Below are positions 26,378 to 36,318 of a DNA stretch of 64,000 nt, one piece after another. Position numbers and translations under genes: made by a program. The DNA comes from Pseudoalteromonas sp. A601. GTDB lineage: Bacteria > Pseudomonadota > Gammaproteobacteria > Enterobacterales > Alteromonadaceae. The DNA lies in assembly GCF_002165575.1 (NCBI RefSeq), contig NZ_MXQF01000009.1, positions 62,001 to 126,000 of the forward strand, read 5' to 3'. Each line of letters begins with the position of its first letter. Position 1 is the first letter of the stretch. Under the pieces are notes generated by a model. The model saw only the letters and a list, made by a program, of their open reading frames with translations. It was not told the DNA's origin and made no database searches.

Positions 26378-27304
26378 TTATAACTGACGCGTGCCGGCAT
26401 TATCAAGCTTACAGATATGGCAAAAGCCTTGTTCGTTTATATAATTGCTTTGTAGCCATTGCTCGCACTGTTTTGCAGCTTCAAGCGTTTTACACACGGT
26501 AAATAACGTGGGGCCTGCTCCTGAAATACTGACAATTTCAGCGCCTAACTCAGGCAGCGCTGCTTTAGCTTCGCTAAACCCAGAGATAAGCGGCGCACGG
26601 TGTGGCTCAGCTATTTCATCACTCATAATTGATAAAGCACCATCAAAACGGTTGGTTAGCAGTAGCGTGCTAAACGCCGATAAACGCTGTGCAAATTCTA
26701 CGCTCGCATGCATGCTTAGCTGTGTGGGTAACACCGAACGTGCCTTGGCTGTATTGAGTGAAAAACCAGGGAAAGCCGCCACGTAATACCAGTTATCATC
26801 CACAGGTAAACTAATCGATTTATCAGGGATTAGATCGCCCGTTAGCTGCAAACCGCCTAAGTAACATGGGGTAATGTTGTCATAGTGACGCCCCCCACTG
26901 ACAATGGCTTCAAAATCAGCCATTAATTCAATTAGCTGAACTTGACTAAGCTGGCTATCAGCAAACTTATCAAGCGCTGCAAATGTGGCAACCACAGAAC
27001 ATGCACTTGATCCTAACCCTGAGCCAATTGGTAAGTTCTTTTTAAGCTCCAGCTTAACAGTAGGCATATTAGGCGCAACATGCTCACGAAAATGCACCAA
27101 GCATTGATACGCTAAATTTTCACTGGCATCACTGGGTAGCTTATGGGCATAGTCACCAGAGCAAATAAACTCATCAGCTGGCGCTGAGCTAACAGCAACT
27201 ACATCACCCAATAAAGTCCCATCAATCGGTGCAAGCGCAGCACCTAAAGCATCAAACCCTACCGCAAAGTTACCGATAGAAGCCGGCGCGTATACTTCAA
27301 TCAT
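26378..27304 (-). CDS. thrB: Homoserine kinase
   Basis: This 308-residue GHMP-family kinase phosphorylates homoserine with ATP. The phosphate loop is LPIGSGLGSSACSVVA near residue 90, and the N-terminus VYAPASIGNFAVGFDALG is the standard ThrB beginning. SGAGPTLFTVC near residue 262 is the third GHMP motif. It sits nine bases after thrA and 18 before thrC, so it belongs to the operon controlled by the thr attenuator. Confidence 0.97.
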   Translation of the reverse strand: MIEVYAPASIGNFAVGFDALGAALAPIDGTLLGDVVAVSSAPADEFICSGDYAHKLPSDASENLAYQCLVHFREHVAPNMPTVKLELKKNLPIGSGLGSSACSVVATFAALDKFADSQLSQVQLIELMADFEAIVSGGRHYDNITPCYLGGLQLTGDLIPDKSISLPVDDNWYYVAAFPGFSLNTAKARSVLPTQLSMHASVEFAQRLSAFSTLLLTNRFDGALSIMSDEIAEPHRAPLISGFSEAKAALPELGAEIVSISGAGPTLFTVCKTLEAAKQCEQWLQSNYINEQGFCHICKLDNAGTRQL

Positions 27305-27313
27305 AGCCCTCTC

Positions 27314-29731
27314 CTATCGAGATAATGTTTTTAAGATATCTGCAAATACGCCTGCGGCTGTTACAGCAGAGCCCGCACCATAGCCACGAATTACAAATGG
27401 ACGTGGCTGGTAGTACTCACTCAAAATTGCTAATGCGTTTTCACCGTCACGAATAACACTCAATGCGTGGCTTGAATCTACAGCCTCAATACCAACTTTG
27501 CAGTGACCTTGTTTAATTGTACCAACATAACGTAGTACTTTGCCTTCACTTGCTGCACTTTGAATACGATCATTAAAGGCGGCATCTAAACTAGGCAGTT
27601 TAGCCATAAAGTCATCAACACTGTCACCTTGTGCAAACCCTTCAGGTAGCACAGATTCCACTTCGATATCGCTTAGCTCTAGTTTTAATCCAGCTTCTCG
27701 GGCAATAATTAATAGCTTACGCGCAACATCAGTGCCTGATAAGTCATCACGCGGGTCTGGCTCAGTAAAGCCGTTTTCTTTCGCTTTTACCGTTGCTGCT
27801 GATAGTGATAAGCCGTCTTCTAACGCACCAAACATGTACGACAGAGAACCAGATAAAATACCACTAAATTCAATAAGCTCATCTCCAGCACCAAATAGTG
27901 ACTGCAAATTATCAATAACCGGAAGGCCCGCACCTACGTTTGTCTCATATAAAAATTTACGGTTATTTTTTTGTGTTGCGCTGATTAAGTCTTGGTAATA
28001 CGTATATGAACTGGTGGTCGCTTTTTTATTAGCCGCAACTACGTGGAAGCCAGCATTTAAAAAGTCGACATACTGCGCAGCTAAAGCATCCGAAGATGTA
28101 CAGTCAACCAACACTGGGTTGATTAAATGATTTTGCTTTACAAATTGCTCAACCAGTTTTAGATCAAACGCCTGTTCTGATGCCGCAAGCTTTTGTTGCC
28201 AATCTCCAAATTGCACCCCCTCACTATCAAGGTGTAGCTGACGAGAGTTAGCTACGCCGTACAAATTAAGTTTAATGTTACGTTTTTCAAGCCACGCTTG
28301 TTGACGCTCAAGTTGTTGAATTAGCTCTTGGCCGACTAAGCCGCAGCCAAGTAAAAACACATCAATTGATGGAATATGAGTAAAGAAATTTTCGTGGCAC
28401 ACTTTTACAGCATCGTTACACAACTCACCGTCGATAACCGCTGAGATAGCACTTTCTGTTGAGTCTTGTGCAATCGCAACAATGTTTACTTGTGCTTGCG
28501 CTAAAGAGGCAAAAAACTTAGCCGCTAAGCCTTTATGCGCTCGCATGTTGTCACCTACAAGGGTAACAATCGCTAAATTGCGCTGTACTTGTACTGGTTC
28601 GATTAAGCCCGCTTGCGACTCTAGCTCAAAGGCCGTTTGTAAAGCTTCAAGTGCAAGGGCTAAATCTGATTCATGAACGCAGAAACTGATACTAAATTCA
28701 CACGATGATTGCGTGATTAATACAATAGACACGTTATCATGAGCAAGGGCATTAAATACTTTTGATGCCATGCCAACCTTGCCTTTCATACCTGGGCCAG
28801 ACACCGTTAACATAGCAAGATCTTGTAAACTAGACAGTGCTTTTACTGGTTCATCTGATGAGTAATCGTTACCAATCAATGAGCCTTGCGCATCAGGGTT
28901 ATGAGTATTTTTAATCTCACATGGCACGCCCGCTTTAGCGCATGGTAAAATTGTTTTTGGGTGAAGTACTTTGGCACCAAAATAAGACAGCTCCATCGCT
29001 TCTTTATAAGAAAGATAATCAACTTTAGTGGCTTTTTTGATATAACGAGGATCGGCATTATAAACACCATCTACATCAGTCCAGATTTGACACACATCAG
29101 CTTCAAGGCATGCAGCGGCTATCGCTGCTGAATAATCTGAGCCATTACGGCCAAGTGTTGTAAGCTCACCTTGATCATTACTTGCAGTAAAGCCTGGCAT
29201 AATATAAATACTGGCTGGGCTTTCTTTTAATGCAGCTTGAAAACGTACTTTGCTCGCAGCTAAGTCAGCTTCAGCATCAATATGACCACCCGTAGATGCA
29301 ATACATGCAGTGGCTTCTAAATAACGTGCATTATGTGAACTTAGCAAACACTGCATTAATGACACGCTGACACGCTCGCCAAAGCTAATTACATAGGCAC
29401 GCACTTCATCGGGGCAGCATTGTATAAGTTTTACACCAGCAAGCTTGTTCGCTAATTCGCTTAAATCTGGCCAGTTTTCGACTTGGCCAAAATCGGCTTC
29501 TACCGCGCTTTTTAAACTTTCACAACGCTGTGTTAAAGCTTGCCATTGGTCGCTGTAATCAAGCCCTTGTTCTGCGGTGCTCGCCAGCGCAACAAGTGAG
29601 TCAGTCATACCGCCTGGCGCTGACAATACCAATAACATTTCATCTTTTAGTTGTGCTTTGACTAACTGAGCTACCTGTTGTAAACACGCAAAGTCGGCAA
29701 GTGATGACCCACCAAATTTTAATACTCGCAT
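27314..29731 (-). CDS. thrA: Bifunctional aspartate kinase / homoserine dehydrogenase I
   Basis: This 805-residue fusion performs the first and third steps from aspartate to homoserine. The kinase domain starts LKFGGSSLADF and includes TLGRNGSDYSAA near residue 213. Two ACT-type regulatory repeats follow (about 310-450; VTLVGDNMR), expected to bind threonine for feedback inhibition. The homoserine dehydrogenase domain begins FLLGCGLVGQELIQQL near residue 467 and has ANKKATTSSY and GSLSYMFGALEDG. It is the first structural gene after the thr leader. There is no sign of truncation. Confidence 0.97.
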   Translation of the reverse strand: MRVLKFGGSSLADFACLQQVAQLVKAQLKDEMLLVLSAPGGMTDSLVALASTAEQGLDYSDQWQALTQRCESLKSAVEADFGQVENWPDLSELANKLAGVKLIQCCPDEVRAYVISFGERVSVSLMQCLLSSHNARYLEATACIASTGGHIDAEADLAASKVRFQAALKESPASIYIMPGFTASNDQGELTTLGRNGSDYSAAIAAACLEADVCQIWTDVDGVYNADPRYIKKATKVDYLSYKEAMELSYFGAKVLHPKTILPCAKAGVPCEIKNTHNPDAQGSLIGNDYSSDEPVKALSSLQDLAMLTVSGPGMKGKVGMASKVFNALAHDNVSIVLITQSSCEFSISFCVHESDLALALEALQTAFELESQAGLIEPVQVQRNLAIVTLVGDNMRAHKGLAAKFFASLAQAQVNIVAIAQDSTESAISAVIDGELCNDAVKVCHENFFTHIPSIDVFLLGCGLVGQELIQQLERQQAWLEKRNIKLNLYGVANSRQLHLDSEGVQFGDWQQKLAASEQAFDLKLVEQFVKQNHLINPVLVDCTSSDALAAQYVDFLNAGFHVVAANKKATTSSYTYYQDLISATQKNNRKFLYETNVGAGLPVIDNLQSLFGAGDELIEFSGILSGSLSYMFGALEDGLSLSAATVKAKENGFTEPDPRDDLSGTDVARKLLIIAREAGLKLELSDIEVESVLPEGFAQGDSVDDFMAKLPSLDAAFNDRIQSAASEGKVLRYVGTIKQGHCKVGIEAVDSSHALSVIRDGENALAILSEYYQPRPFVIRGYGAGSAVTAAGVFADILKTLSR

Positions 29732-29760
29732 TTTTATGTTTCCTCATCCCATAAAACGAA

Positions 29761-29794
29761 AAAAGGCCTGTGTTCTTAGTGAACACAGGCCTTT
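29761..29794 (-). terminator. thr operon attenuator
   Basis: AAAAGGCCTGTGTTC at 29761-29775 pairs with GAACACAGGCCTTT at 29781-29794, a stem of about 14 bp with a five-base loop followed by six T on the minus strand. It lies between the Thr/Ile-rich leader peptide and thrA, so ribosome stalling at the leader codons would decide whether it forms. Confidence 0.92.
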
Positions 29795-29819
29795 AAATTT
29801 GTTGCACCGACCTATGCCA

Positions 29820-29879
29820 CTATCCAGTAAGAATGGTGGTTGTAATAATAATGGTCAGTACTTGATTATTTGTTTTCAT
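29820..29879 (-). CDS. thrL: thr operon leader peptide
   Basis: This small frame encodes MKTNNQVLTIIITTTILTG, 19 residues with six threonine and four isoleucine codons, mostly in one block (TIIITTTI). It starts at the ATG read from 29879 and stops at TAG, 26 bases before the attenuator hairpin. The content of regulatory codons is the hallmark of ThrL: scarcity of charged Thr- or Ile-tRNA stalls the ribosome and prevents termination. It is far below usual gene-finder length and easily missed. A GCCT-N6-AGGC hairpin and a TTGACA box lie just upstream, but the distance to any -10 is not canonical. Confidence 0.92.
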   Translation of the reverse strand: MKTNNQVLTIIITTTILTG

Positions 29880-29960
29880 AGCCTTTAGACTGCCTGAAAA
29901 GAGGCTGTTATGTCAACCCTAAATTAAAAGATAAATTATGCTAACTGGTTATATAGCAAT

Positions 29961-30326
29961 CTAATGAATGCCAAATTTATGCAGAATTTCGTTTAATTTC
30001 GACTTATCTATTGGCTTGTTAATGAAGTCAATTGCCCCTAACTTTGCCACACGCTGCTTCATTTGTGTTTGAATATCAGCAGAAATCACTAATACAAAGC
30101 ACTCTATTTTTTGCATCTTGATTGCTTCTAACACCTGTACACCATCGACCTCAGGCATAGTTAAATCAAGACAAACCAAGTCAAAACAATGCTCTTGCAA
30201 CAACATTAAAGCTTCTTTGCCGTTCTTTGCTTGCATAATATCTGCTTCAATACATTCATTTAAACAGCGAACAACCTGCTTACGTGCTACAGTTGAGTCA
30301 TCACATACTAATATTGAAAAATTCAT
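29961..30326 (-). CDS. Single-domain response regulator (CheY-like)
   Basis: This 121-residue receiver domain has no output domain. The acidic pair is CDD (Asp9-Asp10), the phosphoacceptor is Asp54 in VCLDLTMPEVDG, and the conserved lysine lies in FINKPIDKSKL near residue 104. It would act by protein contact after phosphorylation. It is divergent from a membrane histidine kinase gene, which makes that kinase the natural partner. The region between them (30327-30576) is AT-rich, with no structured element noted. Confidence 0.88.
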   Translation of the reverse strand: MNFSILVCDDSTVARKQVVRCLNECIEADIMQAKNGKEALMLLQEHCFDLVCLDLTMPEVDGVQVLEAIKMQKIECFVLVISADIQTQMKQRVAKLGAIDFINKPIDKSKLNEILHKFGIH

Positions 30327-30576
30327 ACCATTAACAACTTGATTAAGAATAAAAAAGTTAATGAGCGAGTTTTCTACTCATTTTTATTTACTAAACGACT
30401 GTGATTTTATAACACAAATAATCAAGCTAGATAAGCTTAAGTTTTTGCTAAAAAAGAATATTTACTATGTTTGTTAACGAAAAATGATTCTTTTATTTAT
30501 TTTTAGACGTTTATTAGCTAACTTTAGTAGCAAGCATAACTTAATGTAATTGCCACCAAGGAGCTATGGACAATCC

Positions 30577-32340
30577 ATGCTACAAAAAAGCCTCTCTAAA
30601 AAGCTATTGACCAGCGTATTATCAGTCTACTTTTTACTTACATTTGTAGTCACTTGTGGCCAAGTTATTGCAGAATACGTAAACACAAAAGATTATATTC
30701 GTGACGAGCTTACAACACTACAAAAAACCTTTAGTCGAAGCTTAACCCGTGCCATATGGGAATTAAACACTAAGCAAACAATCACCACAGCCGAAGGCTT
30801 ACTTGCTATTCCGATGATTGAAGGCATTATAGTGCGTGATGATAGCGGAGAAATAATCTCCCAACTGGGTCGTTCTTTAGATATTCGCGAGTTATACAGC
30901 CAGCAACTTGTACAAGAAGAAGCAATAATAGAAGACACACCATCAGGTTTATTTGGTTATACTTTCCCACTCATTTTTGAGTTTTCAGGGCGCGCAACGC
31001 AAGTAGGCGATGTCACCTTATTTTCTAGCCGAGAAGTGGTTTTTAGCCGCATTATGATCTCAATTTACTTTTTAATTGGTAATGCGATGATCAAAACCAC
31101 CTTTTTAATAATTTTGTTTTTAATTGCATTTAGAAAGTTATTAACCGACCCTCTAGAGCAGCTAACAGAGCAAATTGAAGACTTAGAACTTAACGATCTT
31201 GAAGGCCAACATATAAATATAGAAACGACTGAACATAACGAATTAAAAGTAATGGAGCAGTCTTTTAATAAGTTAATTGATAAAGTCGTGCAATATCGAC
31301 AAGAGCTTGAGCATACGCAGAAAGAGTTAATCATCTCCAATGAAAAACTCGATCAACACAACCTGCAATTAGAACAAGAAGTGGCACGTAAAACTTCAAA
31401 CCTCAGCCAAGCTATGATGGACTTACAACAGCAAAAATATGAGCTTGAAAAGCAAAAGCTAACGCTCACTGAAGAAGTTGATTTACGCCGTCATACCGAG
31501 CAAGAGCTGCTTACCAAACAAAAAGAAATGCAACGTTACGTAGATGAGTTAAATCTAGCACAGGAGCGCCTAGTCGGCTCTGAGAAAATGGCCGCTTTAG
31601 GCGGTCTGGTTGCGGGTATTACACACGATATTAATACTCCTGTAGGCATAGGTGTAACAGCTACCTCATTTTTACAAGAGCGCTTAATGCAAATAGAAGC
31701 CGCTTATAAAGATAAAACTTTGTCGCCTAAAGCATTAGAAGAGTTTATTAATGACGCCAAACAAAGCACCAGCTTACTGACTAGTAATTTAGATAGAGCG
31801 TCAGAGCTTGTTGCTAGCTTTAAGCAAATTGCGGTGGACCAAGCCAGTGAAGCTGTAAGAACCATTAACTTTAAAGAGTATTTGGGCGAAGTTATTCGAT
31901 CATTACATCCAAAAATTAAAAATACTAGCCATCATATTAATTTAGATTGCCCTGAAGATCTCACATTGAATCTACCGGCTGGTGCGATCAGCCAAATATT
32001 TACTAATTTGATTATGAACTCACTCATTCACGGCTTTGACGGTTTAAATAACGGCGTTATTGATATTCTGATTAAAGATGACGACAGCCAAGTCATTATA
32101 GATTTCAAAGATAATGGTAATGGCGTTAGCGAGCAACAACTCGAAAAGTTATTTGACCCATTTTTTACCACTAAACGCGATCAAGGTGGCAGTGGTTTAG
32201 GCACTCACATCACATTTAACTTAGTAAAACAAACATTAAGCGGTGAGATTGAAGCGTCAAGCTCGCCAGGCAATGGTTTGCACTACCATATTAGCTTTCC
32301 TAAAGACATGCCAAAGCCGCTTTCTATCTTTAATAATTAA
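30577..32340 (+). CDS. Membrane sensor histidine kinase
   Basis: I start at the ATG at 30577 (MLQKSLSKKLL), which follows an AGGAG about a dozen bases upstream; a TTG at 30550 would add nine residues. The protein has a membrane segment near residues 11-34, a periplasmic sensor of about 125 residues, a second segment near 160-187, a HAMP-like linker, a long coiled coil (about 235-335), then the phosphoacceptor His350 in GITHDINTPVGIG, and an ATPase domain with DNGNGVSEQQLEKLFDPFFTTK and GSGLGTHI. The variant H-box (HDINTP) is typical of a marine-bacterial kinase group. It probably phosphorylates the divergent receiver protein. The signal is unknown. Confidence 0.88.
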   Translation: MLQKSLSKKLLTSVLSVYFLLTFVVTCGQVIAEYVNTKDYIRDELTTLQKTFSRSLTRAIWELNTKQTITTAEGLLAIPMIEGIIVRDDSGEIISQLGRSLDIRELYSQQLVQEEAIIEDTPSGLFGYTFPLIFEFSGRATQVGDVTLFSSREVVFSRIMISIYFLIGNAMIKTTFLIILFLIAFRKLLTDPLEQLTEQIEDLELNDLEGQHINIETTEHNELKVMEQSFNKLIDKVVQYRQELEHTQKELIISNEKLDQHNLQLEQEVARKTSNLSQAMMDLQQQKYELEKQKLTLTEEVDLRRHTEQELLTKQKEMQRYVDELNLAQERLVGSEKMAALGGLVAGITHDINTPVGIGVTATSFLQERLMQIEAAYKDKTLSPKALEEFINDAKQSTSLLTSNLDRASELVASFKQIAVDQASEAVRTINFKEYLGEVIRSLHPKIKNTSHHINLDCPEDLTLNLPAGAISQIFTNLIMNSLIHGFDGLNNGVIDILIKDDDSQVIIDFKDNGNGVSEQQLEKLFDPFFTTKRDQGGSGLGTHITFNLVKQTLSGEIEASSSPGNGLHYHISFPKDMPKPLSIFNN

Positions 32341-32461
32341 CGGCATTTTAAGTTTAGGTTAATGCTTGGTTTAATTGCTGAGCATTAACTAAATCAGCCG
32401 TTCCAGCATGCGGTTTTTATTGCTATGATTGAGCAAATTTACCAAATGGATCAATTCCCCT

Positions 32462-33373
32462 ATGTGGTTTAGTAACCTGATTTGTTATCGCTTTAAGCAA
32501 GATGTTTCATACACCCAAGAAGACTTCGATAACGCGCTAGAACAAGATGTATTTCGCCCTTGTGGTAGCCAAGACTTAAGCACCTTTGGCTGGACCAAAG
32601 CTTTTGGTAAACATGGCGAGTCATTATCTCACTTTTCACAAAAAAGCATTTTAGTGTGCGCAAAGCGCGAAGAAAAAGTACTTCCTGCGGCTGTTGTAAA
32701 CGAAATGGTTGCAGAGAAAATAGAGCAAATAGAAGCAGAAGAAAATCGCCCTGTTAAGAAAAAAGAAAAAGACGAGCTAAAAGAGAACATTCTTCACACC
32801 TTGTTACCACAAGCTTTCAAAAAATCGAGCTTACAATTTGCATTTATCGACCAAGAAAATGGCTGGGTTGTTGTTAACAGTGGCAGTTTCAATAAAGCTG
32901 AAGAACTATTAGCACTATTACGTAAATCACTGGGTACTTTGCCGGTTGTTCCTGCGTTTGCCAACTATGATTTAGACGTGTTTTTAACTGACTGGCTCAC
33001 TAACTTTAGCACTCCAGAAGGATTTGCAATTGGCTCAGATGCAGAACTTGAAGAAGCTGATGACAGCGGCGCACAAGTAAAATTAAAAGGGCATGACTTA
33101 GCGTGTGATGAAGTTAAATCACACCTTGAAAGTGGCAAGCGAGTCACTAAACTTGCTTTAGATTGGCAAGAACGTCTTAAATTTATGCTACAAAATGATG
33201 GCTCAATAAAGCGCTTAAGTTATTCAGATACGCTTAAAGAGGAAAATGCAGATATTCCAAAAGAAGACATGATAATTAAGCTCGACGCTGACTTTATTCT
33301 CGCTTCAGAAGAGATTAAGCAAATGTTAGAAGAACTAACATCTGGCTTAGGTGATGCAGACGATTTAGCTTAA
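32462..33373 (+). CDS. rdgC: Recombination-associated protein RdgC
   Basis: I place the start at MWFSNLICYRF (ATG at 32462), which gives 303 residues, the exact length of Escherichia coli RdgC. An upstream start at 32429 would add 11 unconserved residues. RdgC forms a ring on double-stranded DNA, restrains RecA and is linked to replication restart and to phage and pilin recombination. Family landmarks seen are the N-terminal motif above, FGWTKAFGKHGESLSHF, a charged helix KKEKDELKENILHTLLPQAF, and a C-terminal acidic tail. It is monocistronic, with a terminator directly after it. Confidence 0.96.
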   Translation: MWFSNLICYRFKQDVSYTQEDFDNALEQDVFRPCGSQDLSTFGWTKAFGKHGESLSHFSQKSILVCAKREEKVLPAAVVNEMVAEKIEQIEAEENRPVKKKEKDELKENILHTLLPQAFKKSSLQFAFIDQENGWVVVNSGSFNKAEELLALLRKSLGTLPVVPAFANYDLDVFLTDWLTNFSTPEGFAIGSDAELEEADDSGAQVKLKGHDLACDEVKSHLESGKRVTKLALDWQERLKFMLQNDGSIKRLSYSDTLKEENADIPKEDMIIKLDADFILASEEIKQMLEELTSGLGDADDLA

Positions 33374-33385
33374 CGGTTAAAAAGC

Positions 33386-33413
33386 AAAAAAGCGCCACGT
33401 TTTGGCGCTTTTT
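33386..33413. terminator. Bidirectional terminator between rdgC and the HDOD gene
   Basis: AAAAAGCGCC pairs with GGCGCTTTTT around a seven-base loop. It sits between converging genes, with T runs on both sides. Confidence 0.88.
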
Positions 33414-33433
33414 ACTCAACCTGCGATCAAGCT

Positions 33434-34273
33434 TTAACTAAAAACCGATTTCACATCATCTAACATGTCGTTGTATTCATCTGTTGCAAATATCTCTAAT
33501 GATGGAATAACACCTTTATCGATATACATCTGTAATGCCGCAGATTTATCTGACACTTGTAAAATTCCTTCCATAATTGCCCCGATACGAATGAAATCAA
33601 CATAACAGATATGCTCAGGGCGATAGTTAGGGTTAGCCCAACTTTCAGCCACTTCGACAAATTCGTCAGTGAAATCCCATGCACGCATAATCGCTCCACC
33701 GACTTTGCCACTGAGCTTTTGAATCGCATGAGCTAAAAAACTCGGGTTTGCAAACACTTCAGGGTGGCGCTCAGCCTCAGTTAAAATAGGTAACACACCA
33801 ATATTATAAACTAATGATGCCAGGGTAATGGTATCGCGATTCAGCGATGTCTGCTTGTTCTCTTTTAAAAAGAACTCCATCAATGAAATTGAATGGCACG
33901 CCACTTTAAGTGTTTTCTGCCAGGCTTTATCCATATAGCCTTTAATAAGTTCGTTGTTTGACACAAACAGCTGTTCCATCGCCATCGCTGTGGCAATATT
34001 TTTAATTTGTCTTAGGCCGATTCGTGTCACCGCTTGATTCAAATTAGTTACCTTTACTGAGCGTCCCATAAACGCACTATTGGCAACTTTTATCATGCGC
34101 GCTGCTAATGCTGGATCATGAGAGATCACATCAGCCATTTGCGCTAAATTAACGTCAGGGTCGTCTGCGGCTTGACGAACACGAACTGCAACTTCTGGCA
34201 GCGTTGGTAACACTAAAGTGTCGTTATTTATACGGTCAACCAAAATGGTTAATAGCGCGTTTTCTGTTGACAT
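33434..34273 (-). CDS. HDOD domain protein
   Basis: This 279-residue protein is a single HDOD domain (about residues 20-215), a relative of HD phosphohydrolases that has lost the metal-binding residues. The opening LPTLPEVAVRVRQAADDPDVNLAQMADVISHDPALAARMIKVANSA pattern is typical, as is the later WDFTDEFVEVAESW segment. HDOD proteins scaffold signalling pathways, often chemotaxis or cyclic-di-GMP systems. It converges on rdgC and has a 290-bp upstream region shared with the divergent metallopeptidase gene. No enzymatic activity is expected. Confidence 0.88.
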   Translation of the reverse strand: MSTENALLTILVDRINNDTLVLPTLPEVAVRVRQAADDPDVNLAQMADVISHDPALAARMIKVANSAFMGRSVKVTNLNQAVTRIGLRQIKNIATAMAMEQLFVSNNELIKGYMDKAWQKTLKVACHSISLMEFFLKENKQTSLNRDTITLASLVYNIGVLPILTEAERHPEVFANPSFLAHAIQKLSGKVGGAIMRAWDFTDEFVEVAESWANPNYRPEHICYVDFIRIGAIMEGILQVSDKSAALQMYIDKGVIPSLEIFATDEYNDMLDDVKSVFS

Positions 34274-34563
34274 AAATGTGCCATCCTTTTGAATTAGCCT
34301 GCAGCAACATGATGCTTGCTAAGCACTGATGTTTTTATAAGTTTAATTGTTAGTATTGTCTAACTTACCGCTAAAGTTAAGAAAATTACACAAATTATCT
34401 GTGTTTTATTTTTTCATCATACAATACTACCCAATCTTTATTAGTTAAAGCGCAGCAAACTTGCTATTTGCGCGAAAGTTTTGCTTTAATGCATAACACA
34501 AGCGAGCAAGCAGCCTATTTATTTAGCTGCTGATTTATAACTTCACTTTAAACAGGCAACAAA

Positions 34564-36258
34564 ATGACTCTTAACAAAATTAGCCAAGCACTGGTTTTTT
34601 GCGGTGCAGCTTTTCTTAGTGCATGTTCAGAACAAGCCGTTACACCTAAAACAGATGCCGCAGTTGCAGAAAAAGCGCCTGCCACAACCGATTCTCCTCA
34701 GCTAATTAATGCCAATACCGATCGCTTAGCTATTTACACTGATTTTAGTTTAACGACTGATCTTTCTCACTTAAGCGAAAATCAAAAAGCCATGATTGCA
34801 AAGCTAATCGATGCATCAAAAATTATGGATGAGCTTTTTTGGCGTCAAGCATTTGGTGAAGACAAAGCCAGCTTTTTAGCAAAAATTAATGACCCACAAG
34901 TGCAAAAGTTTGCAGACATTAACTATGGACCGTGGGATCGTTTAAATGGCGACCAAGCTTTTTTATCTGGGTATGATGAAAAAGCGCCTGGCGCGCAGTT
35001 CTACCCTGCTGATATTACAAAAGAAGAATTAAACAGCGCAGATGTTGAAGACAAAAATGGCCTTTATTCTGTTGTTAAACGTGATGAAAATGGCAAACTT
35101 TATACCGTTTCGTATTCTGTAGAATACGCACAAGCACTAGAAAAAACAGCAAACCTACTACGTGAAGCGAGTAAACTAGCCGACGATAAAGAGTTTGCTA
35201 ATTACTTATCTTTGCGCGCTGATGCACTTTTAAGTGATGAATATCAAGCGTCTGACTTCGCGTGGATGGATATGAAAAATAACCCGATTGATGTGGTTAT
35301 TGGCCCTATCGAGACATATGAAGATCAATTATTTGGCTCACGTGCGGCATTTGAATCTTATGTACTTGTTAAAGACTTAGCCTGGAGTGAGCGCTTAGCT
35401 AAGTTTGCAGCCTTTTTACCAGAATTACAAAAAGGCCTACCTGTTGATGAAAAATACAAACAAGAAGTGCCAGGCTCAGACGCCGACTTAAACGCCTATG
35501 ACGTGGTTTACTACGCAGGCCACTCTAACGCAGGCAGCAAAACCATTGCTATTAACCTACCAAATGACGAGCAAGTACAGCTTGAAAAAGGCACTCGCCG
35601 TTTACAACTTAAAAATGCCATGCGTGCTAAATTTGATAAAATTCTAGTACCAATCGCTGAGCAACTTATTGTGCCTGAGCAACGTAAGCACATTACTTTT
35701 GATGCGTTTTTTGCTAATACCATGTTCCATGAAGTGGCTCACGGTTTAGGCATTAAAAATACACTTACAGGCAAAGGGACGGTACGCCAATCCCTGCAAG
35801 AACATGCAAGCGCACTTGAAGAAGGTAAAGCCGATATTCTTGGCTTATATATGGTTGAGCAATTGCTTAAAAAAGGCGAAATTACACAAGGCACGCTTGA
35901 AGATTACTACACCACGTTTATGGCCGGAATCTTCCGTTCGGTTCGCTTTGGCGCATCAAGTGCTCATGGTAAAGCAAATATGATCCGTTTTAACTTTTTC
36001 GCAGAAGAAGGTGCATTCTCAAAAAATGAGCAAGGCCTTTACCGTGTCAACATGGAAAAAATGGGCCAAGCAATGGCGAAGCTATCTAACCTTATTTTGA
36101 CCTTACAAGGGGATGGTGATTACCAAAAAGTAGATCAACTAATTGCTACTCATGGTGATATTAAAGCCGAGCTGGCTAAAGATCTTGAAAAACTAAGCCA
36201 AGCAAATATCCCAGTCGATGTTACCTTTAAGCAAGGTAAAAATGTTTTAGGGCTTTAA
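34564..36258 (+). CDS. Zinc metallopeptidase lipoprotein, M49 (dipeptidyl peptidase III)-like
   Basis: This 564-residue lipoprotein has the lipobox LSAC (Cys21). The zinc site is HEVAH at 389-393 with a third ligand in LEEGKAD near residue 420. That arrangement, two histidines then E-x-x-x-A-D about 30 residues later, matches the M49-like group related to dipeptidyl peptidase III and MutT-fused homologues, though the classic M49 motif is HELLGH. FFANTMFHEVAHGLG and the preceding large helical domain fit. Family members remove dipeptides from peptide ends. Anchored in the envelope, it would help consume peptides together with the S9 and M17 enzymes nearby. Confidence 0.85.
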   Translation: MTLNKISQALVFCGAAFLSACSEQAVTPKTDAAVAEKAPATTDSPQLINANTDRLAIYTDFSLTTDLSHLSENQKAMIAKLIDASKIMDELFWRQAFGEDKASFLAKINDPQVQKFADINYGPWDRLNGDQAFLSGYDEKAPGAQFYPADITKEELNSADVEDKNGLYSVVKRDENGKLYTVSYSVEYAQALEKTANLLREASKLADDKEFANYLSLRADALLSDEYQASDFAWMDMKNNPIDVVIGPIETYEDQLFGSRAAFESYVLVKDLAWSERLAKFAAFLPELQKGLPVDEKYKQEVPGSDADLNAYDVVYYAGHSNAGSKTIAINLPNDEQVQLEKGTRRLQLKNAMRAKFDKILVPIAEQLIVPEQRKHITFDAFFANTMFHEVAHGLGIKNTLTGKGTVRQSLQEHASALEEGKADILGLYMVEQLLKKGEITQGTLEDYYTTFMAGIFRSVRFGASSAHGKANMIRFNFFAEEGAFSKNEQGLYRVNMEKMGQAMAKLSNLILTLQGDGDYQKVDQLIATHGDIKAELAKDLEKLSQANIPVDVTFKQGKNVLGL

Positions 36259-36265
36259 TAAATTT

Positions 36266-36297
36266 AAAAGAGTTACAGCCTGCGCTGTAACTCTTTT
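36266..36297. terminator. Bidirectional terminator after the metallopeptidase
   Basis: AAAAGAGTTACAGC pairs with GCTGTAACTCTTTT, a 14-bp perfect stem with a four-base loop, between converging genes. Confidence 0.92.
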
Positions 36298-36318
36298 ATA
36301 CATAAAGAATGAGCGAAT

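Noticed and set aside
29881-29920. TTGACA as the thr promoter -35
   Set aside because: No -10 lies at 16-18 bases, and the leader ATG is too close to the only AT-rich candidate.
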